This document shows, piece after piece, positions 27,730 to 36,623 of a stretch of DNA of 64,000 nt. The DNA comes from Geopseudomonas sagittaria (GTDB lineage: Bacteria; Pseudomonadota; Gammaproteobacteria; Pseudomonadales; Pseudomonadaceae). The notes beneath the pieces were generated by a model. The model saw only the letters and a program-made list of their open reading frames with translations, was not told where the DNA came from and ran no database searches. Location of the stretch: assembly GCF_900115715.1 (NCBI RefSeq), contig NZ_FOXM01000017.1:33988-97987 (forward strand), in the 5' to 3' direction. A program made the translations under genes and the position numbers. Positions within the stretch are counted from its first letter, which is position 1, and every line of letters starts with the position of its first letter.

Positions 27730-29529
27730 TTAGCTATCCACCTTGAGCACGGCAAGGAAGGCTTCCTGGGGAATTTCCACACTGCCTACCTGCTTCATCC
27801 TTTTCTTGCCGGCCTTCTGCTTCTCCAGCAGCTTGCGTTTGCGGCTGACGTCGCCGCCGTAGCACTTGGCCAGCACGTTCTTCCTGAGTGCCTTGACGGT
27901 CGAGCGGGCCACGACCTGGCCGCCGATGGCCGCCTGGATCGCCACGTCGAACATCTGCCGCGGGATCAGCTCCTTCATCTTCTCCACCAGCTGACGACCC
28001 TTGTAGGCCGCGTTGTCGCGGTGGACGATCAGCGCCAGGGCATCGACCCGCTCGCCGTTGATCAGCACGTCCAGACGCACCAGGTTGGCGGCCTGGAAGC
28101 GGTCGAAACCGTAGTCCAGCGAGGCATAGCCACGGCTGGCCGACTTCAGGCGGTCGAAGAAGTCGAGCACCACCTCGTTCATCGGCAGATCATAGCTGAC
28201 CTGCACCTGGGTGCCGAGGAAGTGCATGTCGCGCTGCACGCCGCGCTTCTCGATGCACAGGGTGATCACGCTGCCCAGGTGGGTCTGCGGCACCAGGATG
28301 TTGGCCCGGCAGATCGGCTCGCGCATCTCCTCGATCGACGACAGGTCCGGCAGCTTGGACGGGTTGTCGACATACACGGTGTCGCCGTTCTTCAGCACCA
28401 CCTCGAACACCACGGTCGGCGCGGTGGTGATCAGGTCCAGGTCGTACTCGCGCTCGAGGCGCTCCTGGATGATCTCCATGTGCAGCATGCCGAGGAAGCC
28501 GATGCGGAAGCCGAAGCCCAGCGCATCAGAGCTTTCCGGCTCGTACTGCAGCGCGGCGTCGTTGAGGGTGAGCTTCTCGAGGGCGTCGCGGAAGTTCTCG
28601 AAGTCGTCCGAGCTGACCGGGAACAGGCCGGCGTAGACCTGCGGCTTGACCCGCTTGAAGCCGGGCAGCACGTCGACGTCCGGGGTATTCGACAGGGTCA
28701 GGGTATCGCCGACCGGCGCGCCCTGGATTTCCTTGATGCCGGCGATGATGAAGCCCACTTCGCCGGCCTTGAGGTCGGCGGTGGTGGTGTGCTTGGGCGT
28801 GTACACGCCGACGCTGTCGACCTGGTGGACCTTGCCGGTCGACTTGACGAGGATCTTGTCGCCCTTCTTGACCCGGCCGTGGCGCACGCGCACCAGCGAG
28901 ACCACGCCCAGGTAGTTGTCGAACCAGGAGTCGATGATCAGCGCCTGCAGCGGCGCCTCGATCTCGCCGGTCGGCGGCGGAATGACCTCGACCAGACGCT
29001 CGAGGACGTCGATCACGCCCATGCCGCTCTTGGCGCTGCAGGCCACGGCGTCGGTGGCGTCGATGCCGATGATGTGCTCGATCTCTTCCTTGACCCGCTC
29101 CGGCTCGGCCTGGGGCAGGTCCATCTTGTTGAGTACCGGCATCACCTCGAGGCCCTGCTCGATGGCGGTGTAGCAGTTGGCCACCGACTGCGCCTCGACG
29201 CCCTGGCCGGCGTCCACCACCAGCAGCGCGCCCTCGCAGGCGGCCAGCGAGCGGCTGACCTCATAGGTGAAGTCGACGTGACCGGGGGTATCGATGAAGT
29301 TCAGCTGGTAGGTTTTGCCGTCCTGCGCGTTGTAGTGCAGGGTCACGCTGTGCGCCTTGATGGTGATGCCGCGCTCGCGCTCGAGATCCATGGAGTCCAG
29401 CACCTGGGCCTCCATCTCGCGATCGGCCAGGCCGCCGCAGATCTGGATGAACCGGTCGGCCAGGGTCGACTTGCCATGGTCGATGTGGGCAATGATGGAG
29501 AAGTTGCGGATATGACTCAGATCACTCAC
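27730..29529 (-). CDS. lepA: elongation factor 4 (LepA)
   Basis: 599-residue ribosomal GTPase that acts on stalled or misassembled ribosomes. G1 is [10 protein letters not shown]3 DTPGHVDF, G4 NKMDLPQ, and the LepA-specific C-terminal domain is present ([21 protein letters not shown]). The GTG start at 29529 gives the usual 599 residues and begins at the conserved SDLSHIRNF; a TTG five codons upstream is less likely. It heads the seven-gene string through to pdxJ. Confidence 0.95.
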   Translation of the reverse strand: MSDLSHIRNFSIIAHIDHGKSTLADRFIQICGGLADREMEAQVLDSMDLERERGITIKAHSVTLHYNAQDGKTYQLNFIDTPGHVDFTYEVSRSLAACEGALLVVDAGQGVEAQSVANCYTAIEQGLEVMPVLNKMDLPQAEPERVKEEIEHIIGIDATDAVACSAKSGMGVIDVLERLVEVIPPPTGEIEAPLQALIIDSWFDNYLGVVSLVRVRHGRVKKGDKILVKSTGKVHQVDSVGVYTPKHTTTADLKAGEVGFIIAGIKEIQGAPVGDTLTLSNTPDVDVLPGFKRVKPQVYAGLFPVSSDDFENFRDALEKLTLNDAALQYEPESSDALGFGFRIGFLGMLHMEIIQERLEREYDLDLITTAPTVVFEVVLKNGDTVYVDNPSKLPDLSSIEEMREPICRANILVPQTHLGSVITLCIEKRGVQRDMHFLGTQVQVSYDLPMNEVVLDFFDRLKSASRGYASLDYGFDRFQAANLVRLDVLINGERVDALALIVHRDNAAYKGRQLVEKMKELIPRQMFDVAIQAAIGGQVVARSTVKALRKNVLAKCYGGDVSRKRKLLEKQKAGKKRMKQVGSVEIPQEAFLAVLKVDS

Positions 29530-29646
29530 GGGCTCAACACTCAAAAGGAGAGCGCGGGCTGGGCCCGCCGAAAATAGCCGTGAATTCTAGCCTATCGCCT
29601 CGACGGGCGTAACCCACGGCTTGACACCCGGCAGCCAATACGCAAT

Positions 29647-29666
29647 GGGGGCGCCGAAGCGCCCCC
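29647..29666 (-). terminator. hairpin after mucD with cUUCGg loop
   Basis: Perfect 8-bp stem GGGGGCGC / GCGCCCCC. On the minus strand the loop is TTCG closed by C-G, the very stable UUCG tetraloop. It sits 20-40 bases past the mucD stop. Only a short T-rich stretch follows. Confidence 0.6.
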
Positions 29667-29685
29667 GTGTCCGCCAAGCTGTCGA

Positions 29686-31113
29686 TCACTCGGCCAGCCT
29701 GAAGGTGATGAAGCTGGCGCGCCCCTGGCGCAGCACTCGCATCGACACGCTGCGGTTCTTCGGCAGCGCCTCGGCGACCTTGCCGAAGGTCTTCGCCGAA
29801 TCGATCGACTGGTTGTTCAGGTGGGTGATCACGTCGCCCGGACGCAGGCCGATCAGCGCCGCCGGACCGTTCTGCACCTCGCGGATCAGCGCACCGCCCT
29901 CCACTTCCAGGGCCTTCTTCTGCTCCGCGGTGAGGTCGACCACGGTCACACCCAGACGGTTGCTGCTGCGCTCCGCACCACCCTTGGCGCCGGCCGCAGC
30001 GACGGTCTCGCCGTCCTCCGGCAGCGCGCCGATGGCCAGTGCCAGCTGCTGGCGGGCGCCGTCGCGCACCACATCCAGGGTCACCTTGGTGCCCGGTTTG
30101 AGGCCGCCGACCAGATGCGGCAGATCGGCCGACGCGACGATCGGCTTGCCGTCGAGGGCAAGGATCACGTCGCCGACCCGCAGGCCGCCCTTGGCGCCCG
30201 GGCTGTCCTCCAGCACCTGGGCCACCAGCGCGCCGGCCGGCTTGTCCAGACCGAAGGTTTCCGCCAGATCCTTGCTGACTTCCTGGATCACCACGCCCAG
30301 CCAGCCGCGATTGACCTTGCCGTCCGCCTTGAGCTGCTCGGCCACGTTCATCGCCACGTCGATCGGAATGGCGAACGACAGGCCCATGAAGCCGCCCGAG
30401 CGGGTGAAGATCTGCGAGTTGATGCCGACCACCTCGCCATCCAGGTTGAACAGCGGACCGCCGGAGTTGCCGGGGTTGATCGCCACGTCGGTCTGGATGA
30501 ACGGCACGTAGTTCTCGTCGGGCAGGCTGCGGCCCTTGGCGCTGACGATGCCCGCGGTGACCGAATGATCGAAGCCGAACGGCGAGCCGATGGCCACCAC
30601 CCACTCGCCGACCTTGAGGCTTTCCGACTGGCCGAGTTTGACGTGCGGCAGGCCCTTGCCCTCGACCTTGAGCAGCGCCACGTCGGTGCGCGGATCGGCG
30701 CCGACCAGCTTGGCCTCCAGCTCGCTGCGGTCGGACAGGCGCACGATGATCTCGTCGGCGTCGGCCACCACGTGGTTGTTGGTCAGCACATAGCCGTCGG
30801 CGGAAATGATGAAGCCCGAGCCCAGCGACTGCGCCTGGCGCTTGCGCGGCGCCTGCCCCGGCGGCACCTGCGGGATGCTGCGCTCGAAGAACTCGCGGAA
30901 CATCGGCGGCAGACCTTCCAGATCGGGCATCATCTGCGGCGGCATGCCGGCAGGCTGCGCCGGCATGGTTTGCCGGGTGCTGATGTTGACCACGGCCGGC
31001 GAAGCCTGCTCGACCAGTTCGGTGAATTCCGGCAGCTGGGCGTGGGCCACCAGCACCTGGGCCATCGCCAGCACGGCGGCCAGCGACAGCATGGCGCGTT
31101 TCAGGGTACGCAT
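29686..31113 (-). CDS. mucD: periplasmic serine protease MucD (HtrA/DegP family)
   Basis: 475-residue envelope protease and chaperone that, in P. aeruginosa, lowers AlgU activity by clearing misfolded proteins. A signal peptide ends near residue 26 (VAHAQ). The catalytic triad is H114 (TNNHVV), D144 (RTDVALLK) and S217 (GNSGGPLF), with two PDZ domains behind it (about 265-360 and 380-470). The start is ATG 31113 with AAGGGAG upstream. It is the last gene of the algU string. Confidence 0.96.
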   Translation of the reverse strand: MRTLKRAMLSLAAVLAMAQVLVAHAQLPEFTELVEQASPAVVNISTRQTMPAQPAGMPPQMMPDLEGLPPMFREFFERSIPQVPPGQAPRKRQAQSLGSGFIISADGYVLTNNHVVADADEIIVRLSDRSELEAKLVGADPRTDVALLKVEGKGLPHVKLGQSESLKVGEWVVAIGSPFGFDHSVTAGIVSAKGRSLPDENYVPFIQTDVAINPGNSGGPLFNLDGEVVGINSQIFTRSGGFMGLSFAIPIDVAMNVAEQLKADGKVNRGWLGVVIQEVSKDLAETFGLDKPAGALVAQVLEDSPGAKGGLRVGDVILALDGKPIVASADLPHLVGGLKPGTKVTLDVVRDGARQQLALAIGALPEDGETVAAAGAKGGAERSSNRLGVTVVDLTAEQKKALEVEGGALIREVQNGPAALIGLRPGDVITHLNNQSIDSAKTFGKVAEALPKNRSVSMRVLRQGRASFITFRLAE

Positions 31114-31148
31114 GAATCTTCGACTCCCTTTGAGATCAACCTTCAGGA

Positions 31149-31613
31149 TCAACGGTTTTCCGTGGGCATGGCCTGCACGGCCAGCTCCGCCCGCAGCACC
31201 ACCGGCTGCAGGGCCGGGTCGGCCTCGCTGCGCCGGCTCCGCCAGCGTACCAGCCACCACACCGCGAGGAATCCGCCGAGTCCGCTCAGAATGACAAAAG
31301 ACTCGGCCAGCGCCAACCACTGTGCCAGCATTGCACCGGCAAACAGGCCCAGCAACGGCAGCAGGTAGACCCGCAGGGAGCTGCTCACCAGCAGATCCTC
31401 GCGGATGCCGATGACCACGCCATCACCCACCGCCAACTGCAGATCGGTCAGCGCCCGCACGTAGCCGCGCTTCTGGCCGACACCCAGCTTCTCCATCAAC
31501 CCCTGGCCGCAACCGGCATTCGCCGAGCAGGCCGAACAGGTGCTGCGGCGCAGGGTCTCCACCCACACCGCACCATCCTCGATCGCGACGACCCGCCCCG
31601 GCTCTTCGATCAT
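31149..31613 (-). CDS. mucC: MucC / RseC family membrane protein
   Basis: 154-residue RseC-family inner-membrane protein with an N-terminal cysteine cluster (C26, C29, C35) and two membrane helices (about 80-97 and 103-122). In P. aeruginosa mucC follows mucB; here it follows mucA directly after 24 bases. Its role in AlgU control is minor or unclear in the literature I know. RseC relatives are also linked to Rnf/Sox systems. Confidence 0.9.
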   Translation of the reverse strand: MIEEPGRVVAIEDGAVWVETLRRSTCSACSANAGCGQGLMEKLGVGQKRGYVRALTDLQLAVGDGVVIGIREDLLVSSSLRVYLLPLLGLFAGAMLAQWLALAESFVILSGLGGFLAVWWLVRWRSRRSEADPALQPVVLRAELAVQAMPTENR

Positions 31614-31637
31614 GCCGCGCTCACTATCATGTCGTGG

Positions 31638-32207
31638 TCACTTCGCCTGGCCGCCTGCGGCGTCCACGGCCGGCTTGGCGGCATCGACCGGCAGCTCGCG
31701 CAGCAGCTCGTCCGCCTCGGCGGGAGCAGCCGACTGCGCCTCGACCGGCGCGGCCGGGAAGCTGGCCAGTACGGCGGGGCCTTGCGGAGCGACGACCGGG
31801 CGCAGCTCCTGCTGCGGCAGGGTCGGTTGCTGGGCCAGCTGCGGCGCGAGGGCTGCGCTATCGTCCTGACCGTTGTAGAAGCGCACACCGGCCAGCACTG
31901 CCAGGGTCACCGAGGCAGCCACGGCAATACGCCCGAACTGGCTCCACGAGGAGCGCGGCGGCTTCGACGCTGCAACTACCGCCGGCGCTTCCTCGGCGGC
32001 AATCGCCGCGGACACCGCGGCGGCAAGATCCAGTCCCGGAGCCACGGTCTGCTTGTGCATCACCGCGCGGGCCAGTTGGTAACGCGCCCAGCGCTCGCGA
32101 ACCGCGGCGTCCTCTCCGGCAGCCGTCAGCACACGGCGCAGCTCCAGCTCATCAGCTTCGCCGTCCATGACGGCGGATACCGACTCATCCAGGACTTCAC
32201 GACTCAT
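31638..32207 (-). CDS. mucA: anti-sigma factor MucA with divergent C terminus
   Basis: 189-residue anti-sigma factor that holds AlgU at the membrane. The cytoplasmic AlgU-binding domain is well conserved (SAVMDGEADELELRRVL, RYQLARAVM), as is the membrane helix (about 93-110, RIAVAASVTLAVLAGVR). The periplasmic part matches P. aeruginosa MucA only to about residue 150 (GPAVLASF). The last 40 residues are Ala/Pro/Glu-rich and lack the conserved segment resembling RLPIYLRQHVQQSA that contacts MucB. The ribosome site is AGAGG. It starts 29 bases after algU. No mucB follows. Confidence 0.92.
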   Translation of the reverse strand: MSREVLDESVSAVMDGEADELELRRVLTAAGEDAAVRERWARYQLARAVMHKQTVAPGLDLAAAVSAAIAAEEAPAVVAASKPPRSSWSQFGRIAVAASVTLAVLAGVRFYNGQDDSAALAPQLAQQPTLPQQELRPVVAPQGPAVLASFPAAPVEAQSAAPAEADELLRELPVDAAKPAVDAAGGQAK

Positions 32208-32236
32208 GGTATTCCTCTCTTGGCTTTCGCCGGGTT

Positions 32237-32818
32237 TCAGCCTTCGTGCAGCAGCGGCTGCAAGGCCTTGTCGATCGCTTCACGCGCCCGGAAGATCCGC
32301 GAGCGCACCGTACCTACCGGACACTGCATGGCCGTGGCAATGTCCTCGTAACTCAGCCCCTCGAACTCGCGCAGGGTCAGGGCCGTGCGCAGATCCTCGG
32401 GCAGCTGCTGGATGGTCCGGTGCACGGTGGCCTCGATCTCATCGCGCAGCAGGGCGCGCTCCGGCGTTTCGAGATCCTTGAGGGCGTGATCCCCCTCGAA
32501 GAACTCGGCATCCTCGGCACTCACATCGCTGTCCGGCGGACGCCGACCGCGCGCCACCAGATGATTCTTCGCCGTGTTCACGGCGATCCGGTACAGCCAG
32601 GTGTAGAAGGCGCTGTCACCGCGAAAATTGCCCAGCGCCCGGTAGGCCTTGATGAAAGCCTCCTGCGCCACATCCTGGGCTTCCTGGGGATCGTGCACGA
32701 AGCGCACGATCAGCCCGAGAATCTTGTGCTGATACTTGAGTACCAGCAGATCGAACGCGCGCTTGTCACCACGCTGGACCCGCTCGACCAGCAGCTGATC
32801 CGGTTCCTGGGTTTGCAT
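32237..32818 (-). CDS. algU: RNA polymerase sigma factor AlgU (RpoE, sigma-22)
   Basis: 193-residue ECF sigma factor for envelope stress and alginate genes. Nearly identical to P. aeruginosa AlgU through region 2 (KYQHKILGLIVRFVHD, FRGDSAFYTWLYRIA) and region 4 (LTLREFEGLSYEDIA, CPVGTVRSRIFRAREAID). The ribosome site is AAGGAG. Two AlgU-type promoter motifs occur upstream, which fits autoregulation. Confidence 0.97.
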   Translation of the reverse strand: MQTQEPDQLLVERVQRGDKRAFDLLVLKYQHKILGLIVRFVHDPQEAQDVAQEAFIKAYRALGNFRGDSAFYTWLYRIAVNTAKNHLVARGRRPPDSDVSAEDAEFFEGDHALKDLETPERALLRDEIEATVHRTIQQLPEDLRTALTLREFEGLSYEDIATAMQCPVGTVRSRIFRAREAIDKALQPLLHEG

Positions 32819-32877
32819 TCATGCTCCTTCAAACGCCCGGAGAGAACTGCGCAGCCCAGTTGATTCGGTCTGGTTGA

Positions 32878-32904
32878 ATAGACCCGGGGCCTGCGCAAAA
32901 GTTC
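32878..32904 (-). promoter_or_regulatory. candidate AlgU-dependent promoter, proximal
   Basis: Minus strand GAACTT (32904-32899), a 16-base spacer, TCTAT (32882-32878). The -35 is a perfect match to the AlgU/RpoE consensus GAACTT-N16-17-TCTGA; the -10 matches at 3 of 5 positions. Confidence 0.55.
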
Positions 32905-33056
32905 GTCTCTACGGACACCTTCTCCCACAGCCGCACGGACCGGGGTACGAAAAATCAGACGAGGCGCACCAGGCACCTCGCATTGTCGAGTCTGCAGCGC
33001 AACAGTCGCGCAACACCGGCCCAATCGCCGGGCGGCCGCCTGCAGGACAACCTCGC

Positions 33057-33083
33057 TAAGAACGCAGACACCTGCTCAAGTTC
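33057..33083 (-). promoter_or_regulatory. candidate AlgU-dependent promoter, distal
   Basis: Minus strand GAACTT (33083-33078), a 16-base spacer, TCTTA (33061-33057). Perfect -35 and a 4 of 5 match to the -10 of the AlgU consensus. Confidence 0.6.
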
Positions 33084-33090
33084 ATTTATA

Positions 33091-33117
33091 TTGTGCCGAC
33101 TGGCCCTTCTATATACT
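33091..33117 (+). promoter_or_regulatory. possible nadB promoter
   Basis: TTGTGC (33091-33096) and TATACT (33112-33117) with a short 15-base spacer, in a local AT-rich patch 30 bases before nadB. The -10 is good and the spacing is suboptimal. Confidence 0.4.
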
Positions 33118-33146
33118 AGGGCGCGACCTACAGCGGAACGGCGCAC

Positions 33147-34766
33147 ATGAGCCAACACTATCAGCACGACGTACTGATCATCGGCAGCGGCGGCGCCGGC
33201 CTGTCCCTCGCACTCAACCTGCCGGCGCACCTGCGCGTGGCCGTGCTGAGCAAGGGCGACCTCGCCGGCGGCTCCACCTACTGGGCCCAGGGCGGCGTGG
33301 CGGCGGTACTCGACGACAGCGACGACATCGAATCGCACGTGCAGGACACCCTCACCGCCGGCGCTGGCCTGTGCCGCGAGGATGCCGTGCGCTTCACCGT
33401 CGAGCACAGCCGCGAGGCGATCCAGTGGCTGATCGACCAGGGCGTGCCCTTCACCCGCGACGACGAGCACCACGACGGCGAGCGCGGCTTCGCCTTCCAC
33501 CTGACCCGCGAGGGCGGCCACAGCCATCGGCGCATCATCCATGCCGCCGACGCCACCGGCACGGCGATCTTCAATACCCTGCTGGCGCGCGCCCGGCAAT
33601 GCCCGAACATCGAACTGCTCGAGCAGCGCGTGGCGGTCGACCTGATCACCGAGCGCAAGCTCGGCGGCAAGGGCCAGCGCTGCCTCGGCGCCTACGTGCT
33701 GAATCGCAACAGCGGCGAAGTGGACACCTTCACCGCGCGCTTCGTGGTGCTGGCCACCGGCGGCGCCGCCAAGGTCTACCTGTACACCAGCAACCCGGAC
33801 GGCACCTGCGGCGACGGCATCGCCATGGCCTGGCGCGCCGGCTGCCGGGTCGGCAACCTGGAGTTCAACCAGTTCCACCCGACCTGCCTGTACCACCCGC
33901 AGGCGAAGAACTTCCTGATCACCGAGGCGGTGCGCGGCGAAGGCGGCCTGCTCAAGCTGCCCAATGGCGAACGCTTCATGGAGCGCTTCGACCCGCGCGC
34001 CGAACTGGCCCCGCGCGACATAGTCGCCCGCGCCATCGACCACGAGATGAAGCGCCTGGGCATCGACTGCGTGTACCTGGACATCAGCCACAAGCCGGCC
34101 GAGTTCATCAAGAACCACTTCCCCACCGTCTACGAACGCTGCCTGCAGTACGGCATCGACATCACCCGCCAACCGATTCCGGTGGTGCCGGCGGCGCACT
34201 ACACCTGCGGCGGCGTGGTGGTCGACAGCCGCGGCCACAGCGACGTGCCGGGCCTGTACGCCATCGGCGAAACCAGCTTCACCGGCCTGCACGGCGCCAA
34301 TCGCCTGGCCAGCAACTCGCTGCTGGAGTGCTTCGTCTATGCCCGCTCGGCGGCCGCCGACATCGTCAGCCAGCTGGACCGGGTCAGCATGCCGCAGCAG
34401 CTGCCGACCTGGGACGCCAGCCAGGTCACCGACTCCGACGAGGACGTGATCATCGCGCACAACTGGGACGAGCTGCGGCGCTTCATGTGGGACTACGTCG
34501 GCATCGTGCGCACCAACAAGCGCCTGCAGCGCGCCCAGCACCGCGTGCGCCTGCTGCTCAGCGAGATCGATGAGTTCTACAGCAACTACAAAGTCAGTCG
34601 CGACCTGATCGAACTGCGCAACCTGGCCCAGGTCGCCGACCTGATGATCCAGTCGGCGATGCTGCGCAAGGAGAGCCGCGGCCTGCACTTCACCCTGGAC
34701 TATCCCGGCCAGCTGCCCAAAGCCGGCGATACCATCCTGGTGCCACCGGGCTACTGCGCCGAGTGA
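33147..34766 (+). CDS. nadB: L-aspartate oxidase
   Basis: 539-residue FAD enzyme that oxidises aspartate to iminoaspartate, the first step of NAD biosynthesis. The FAD motif is [13 protein letters not shown] near the N terminus. [38 protein letters not shown] and [15 protein letters not shown] are diagnostic. It is divergent from algU, as in P. aeruginosa. Its last 16 bases overlap the converging ygfX gene. Confidence 0.97.
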   Translation: MSQHYQHDVLIIGSGGAGLSLALNLPAHLRVAVLSKGDLAGGSTYWAQGGVAAVLDDSDDIESHVQDTLTAGAGLCREDAVRFTVEHSREAIQWLIDQGVPFTRDDEHHDGERGFAFHLTREGGHSHRRIIHAADATGTAIFNTLLARARQCPNIELLEQRVAVDLITERKLGGKGQRCLGAYVLNRNSGEVDTFTARFVVLATGGAAKVYLYTSNPDGTCGDGIAMAWRAGCRVGNLEFNQFHPTCLYHPQAKNFLITEAVRGEGGLLKLPNGERFMERFDPRAELAPRDIVARAIDHEMKRLGIDCVYLDISHKPAEFIKNHFPTVYERCLQYGIDITRQPIPVVPAAHYTCGGVVVDSRGHSDVPGLYAIGETSFTGLHGANRLASNSLLECFVYARSAAADIVSQLDRVSMPQQLPTWDASQVTDSDEDVIIAHNWDELRRFMWDYVGIVRTNKRLQRAQHRVRLLLSEIDEFYSNYKVSRDLIELRNLAQVADLMIQSAMLRKESRGLHFTLDYPGQLPKAGDTILVPPGYCAE

Positions 34767-35215
34767 GTCACCGGCGCCCAGCGCCGGCGGCTGAACTTCA
34801 GGCGCACGCGCAGGCGGCGGTGCATGTCCCGGCTCAGGCTGTCGGCAGGGATGCACAGACCGCGGGCGAACCACTGTCCCGGGCGACGAAACTGCAGGAT
34901 GACCGCCGGCGGCAGGGCCAGGCTGCCGGGGCGCAACTGCACCGCGACCCAGCCCTCGGCAGCATTGCGCAGCTGCCAGCCTTGGGCGTCATGGCGCAGA
35001 CCGGTGAACGAGCGGGGATGCGTCAGCAGGATGGCGCGCGGCAGATTCCACATGGCATGCAGCGCGCAGAGGAGAAGCCCGGCGTCACGCGCCCAGCCGG
35101 GCAATGCGGCGAGCAGCAGGGCCAGCAACGCCAGCCCCAGCGCAGTCAGATAGAGTGCCAGCAGGCGCCGCGACGGCCGCCAGTGGCACTCGAACGGCTC
35201 ACTTCGGCTGGACAC
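34751..35215 (-). CDS. YgfX-like membrane protein
   Basis: 154-residue protein with two adjacent membrane helices near the N terminus (about 18-52) and a basic C-terminal domain, matching the YgfX family encoded next to SdhE. E. coli YgfX has been described as a toxin-like inhibitor of cell division proteins, but this role is debated. The GTG start at 35215 lies inside the 3' end of sdhE (17-base overlap), so translation is coupled. The 3' end overlaps nadB on the other strand. Confidence 0.82.
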   Translation of the reverse strand: MSSRSEPFECHWRPSRRLLALYLTALGLALLALLLAALPGWARDAGLLLCALHAMWNLPRAILLTHPRSFTGLRHDAQGWQLRNAAEGWVAVQLRPGSLALPPAVILQFRRPGQWFARGLCIPADSLSRDMHRRLRVRLKFSRRRWAPVTHSAQ

Positions 35216-35456
35216 GGTCCAGGATCATGCGCACCAGGCGCATGTGATCGGCATTGTCGGATACGCTGTAGCCCATGAACCAGCTGAACAGGTCCGGGTC
35301 CTCGCACTTGAGCAGGTTGCGAAAGCGCTCCTGATCGGCCGCTTCCAGCTGCCCATAGGCCTCGTCCAGAAACGGCTTGAACAGCACGTCCAGCTCCAGC
35401 ATGCCGCGCCGGCACTCCCATTGCAGTCGCTTCAGTTCGATGTTTTCTTCGGTCAT
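35199..35456 (-). CDS. sdhE: FAD assembly factor SdhE
   Basis: 85-residue helical protein that promotes covalent flavin attachment to succinate dehydrogenase. It shows the conserved RGMLELD motif (residues 17-23) with RGxxE. ATG 35456 is preceded by an excellent GAGGAGG site. It is coupled to the downstream ygfX by overlap. Confidence 0.93.
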   Translation of the reverse strand: MTEENIELKRLQWECRRGMLELDVLFKPFLDEAYGQLEAADQERFRNLLKCEDPDLFSWFMGYSVSDNADHMRLVRMILDRVQPK

Positions 35457-35577
35457 CTCGGCCTCCTCGGCAATGCCGCGCATTATAACCATGCCCCCTG
35501 CCACCGCCAGTACGGCTGACAAGCGTCGGCGGGGCGCTCTATCATGGCCGCCCCCGATTCCCGTTCCGGCGACCGAC

Positions 35578-36519
35578 ATGCCCGCATCCGCTTTCTTCTG
35601 CCAGCTCGACCACGAAGGCGTCCTCGCCGTCCGCGGCGTGGACGCCGCCAAGTTCCTCCAGGGCCAGCTGACCTGCAACCTCAACTACCTGAACCCTGAA
35701 ACCAGCAGCCTCGGCGCCCGCTGCACGCCCAAGGGGCGCATGCTGTCGAGCTTTCGCATCGTGCCGCTGGCCGACGGCTTCGCCCTGGCCATGGCCCGCG
35801 ACCTGCTGGAGGCACAGCTGGCCGACCTGAAGAAATACGCGGTGTTCTTCAAGGCCCAGCTGAGCGACGAGAGCGCCGACTGGGTGCGCTTCGGCCTCAG
35901 CGAGGGCGACGGCGTGCTGCTGGCCCTCGGCCTCGACCTGCCGGCGCAGGCGGGCAGCGTGGCCCGCAGCGGCGCGCTGCTGGCCGTGCGCCTGGAGGAG
36001 GGGCGCTGCGAACTGTGGGCGCCGGCCGGCGAAGCCGCCAGCCTGCGCCCGCGCCTGGCCGCCCAGTTGCGCGAGGGCAGCCTCAACGACTGGCTGCTGG
36101 CCCAGGTGCGCGCCGGCGTCGGCCAGGTATTCGGCGCCACCCGCGAGCTGTTCATCCCGCAGATGCTCAACCTGCAGAGCCTCGGCGGGGTCAGCTTCAA
36201 GAAGGGCTGCTACACCGGCCAGGAGATCGTCGCGCGCATGCAGTACCTCGGCCGCCTCAAGCGCCGCCTGTACCGCCTGCAGATGGCGGACGGCGAGCTG
36301 CCGGCGCCCGGCGCCGAACTGTTCTCCCCGGTGCACGGCTCCTCGGTGGGCGAAGTGGCGCTGGCCGCGCGCAGCGCGGACGGCATCGAACTGCTCGCCG
36401 TGCTGCAGGACAACGCCGCCGAGGACGGCCGCCTGCACCTGGGCAGCCTCGAAGGCTCGGCGCTGCAGCTGCTCGAACTGCCCTACACGATCGACGGCGA
36501 CCGCGACATCCAGCGCTGA
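35578..36519 (+). CDS. ygfZ: YgfZ / folate-binding iron-sulfur repair protein
   Basis: 313-residue GcvT-like protein that uses tetrahydrofolate to help make or repair certain Fe-S enzymes. The hallmark KGCYTGQEIVAR motif is present near residue 210. RGVDAAKFLQGQLTCN is typical of the N-terminal barrel. The start is ATG 35578; upstream sequence in frame lacks similarity. It is divergent from sdhE, and both serve respiratory enzyme assembly. Confidence 0.93.
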   Translation: MPASAFFCQLDHEGVLAVRGVDAAKFLQGQLTCNLNYLNPETSSLGARCTPKGRMLSSFRIVPLADGFALAMARDLLEAQLADLKKYAVFFKAQLSDESADWVRFGLSEGDGVLLALGLDLPAQAGSVARSGALLAVRLEEGRCELWAPAGEAASLRPRLAAQLREGSLNDWLLAQVRAGVGQVFGATRELFIPQMLNLQSLGGVSFKKGCYTGQEIVARMQYLGRLKRRLYRLQMADGELPAPGAELFSPVHGSSVGEVALAARSADGIELLAVLQDNAAEDGRLHLGSLEGSALQLLELPYTIDGDRDIQR

Positions 36520-36537
36520 ATCGACAATCGGGACATG

Positions 36538-36600
36538 GTGGGAACGCCGCCCTCGGCGCGATGACGGAGCCCGCATCGCCGTGAGGGCGCGCCTCCCACA
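36538..36600. repeat. REP-like element
   Basis: GTGGGA...GCCCTC at the left pairs imperfectly with GAGGGCGCGCCTCCCACA at the right. The right arm is almost identical to the arm of the element at 23245-23330. It lies between convergent ygfZ and tctE. Confidence 0.68.
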
Positions 36601-36623
36601 GCTGCGGAGATGGCCCAGCTCCC

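Larger units (their letters stand above)
32819..33146. other. algU-nadB divergent control region
   Basis: 328 gene-free bases. They carry two AlgU-type promoter matches toward algU and a housekeeping-type promoter toward nadB, listed separately. A few short frames here have poor coding character and I do not call them. Confidence 0.6.

Noticed and set aside
31610..31645. A frameshift joining mucA to a longer tail
   Set aside because: The mucA frame ends in a normal TGA and the alternate frames downstream do not restore the P. aeruginosa MucA tail.
31610..31888. A short minus-strand frame at the mucA-mucC junction considered as a mucB remnant
   Set aside because: It is out of phase with mucA, Ser/Arg-rich, and shares nothing with MucB/RseB; no mucB fragment is visible.
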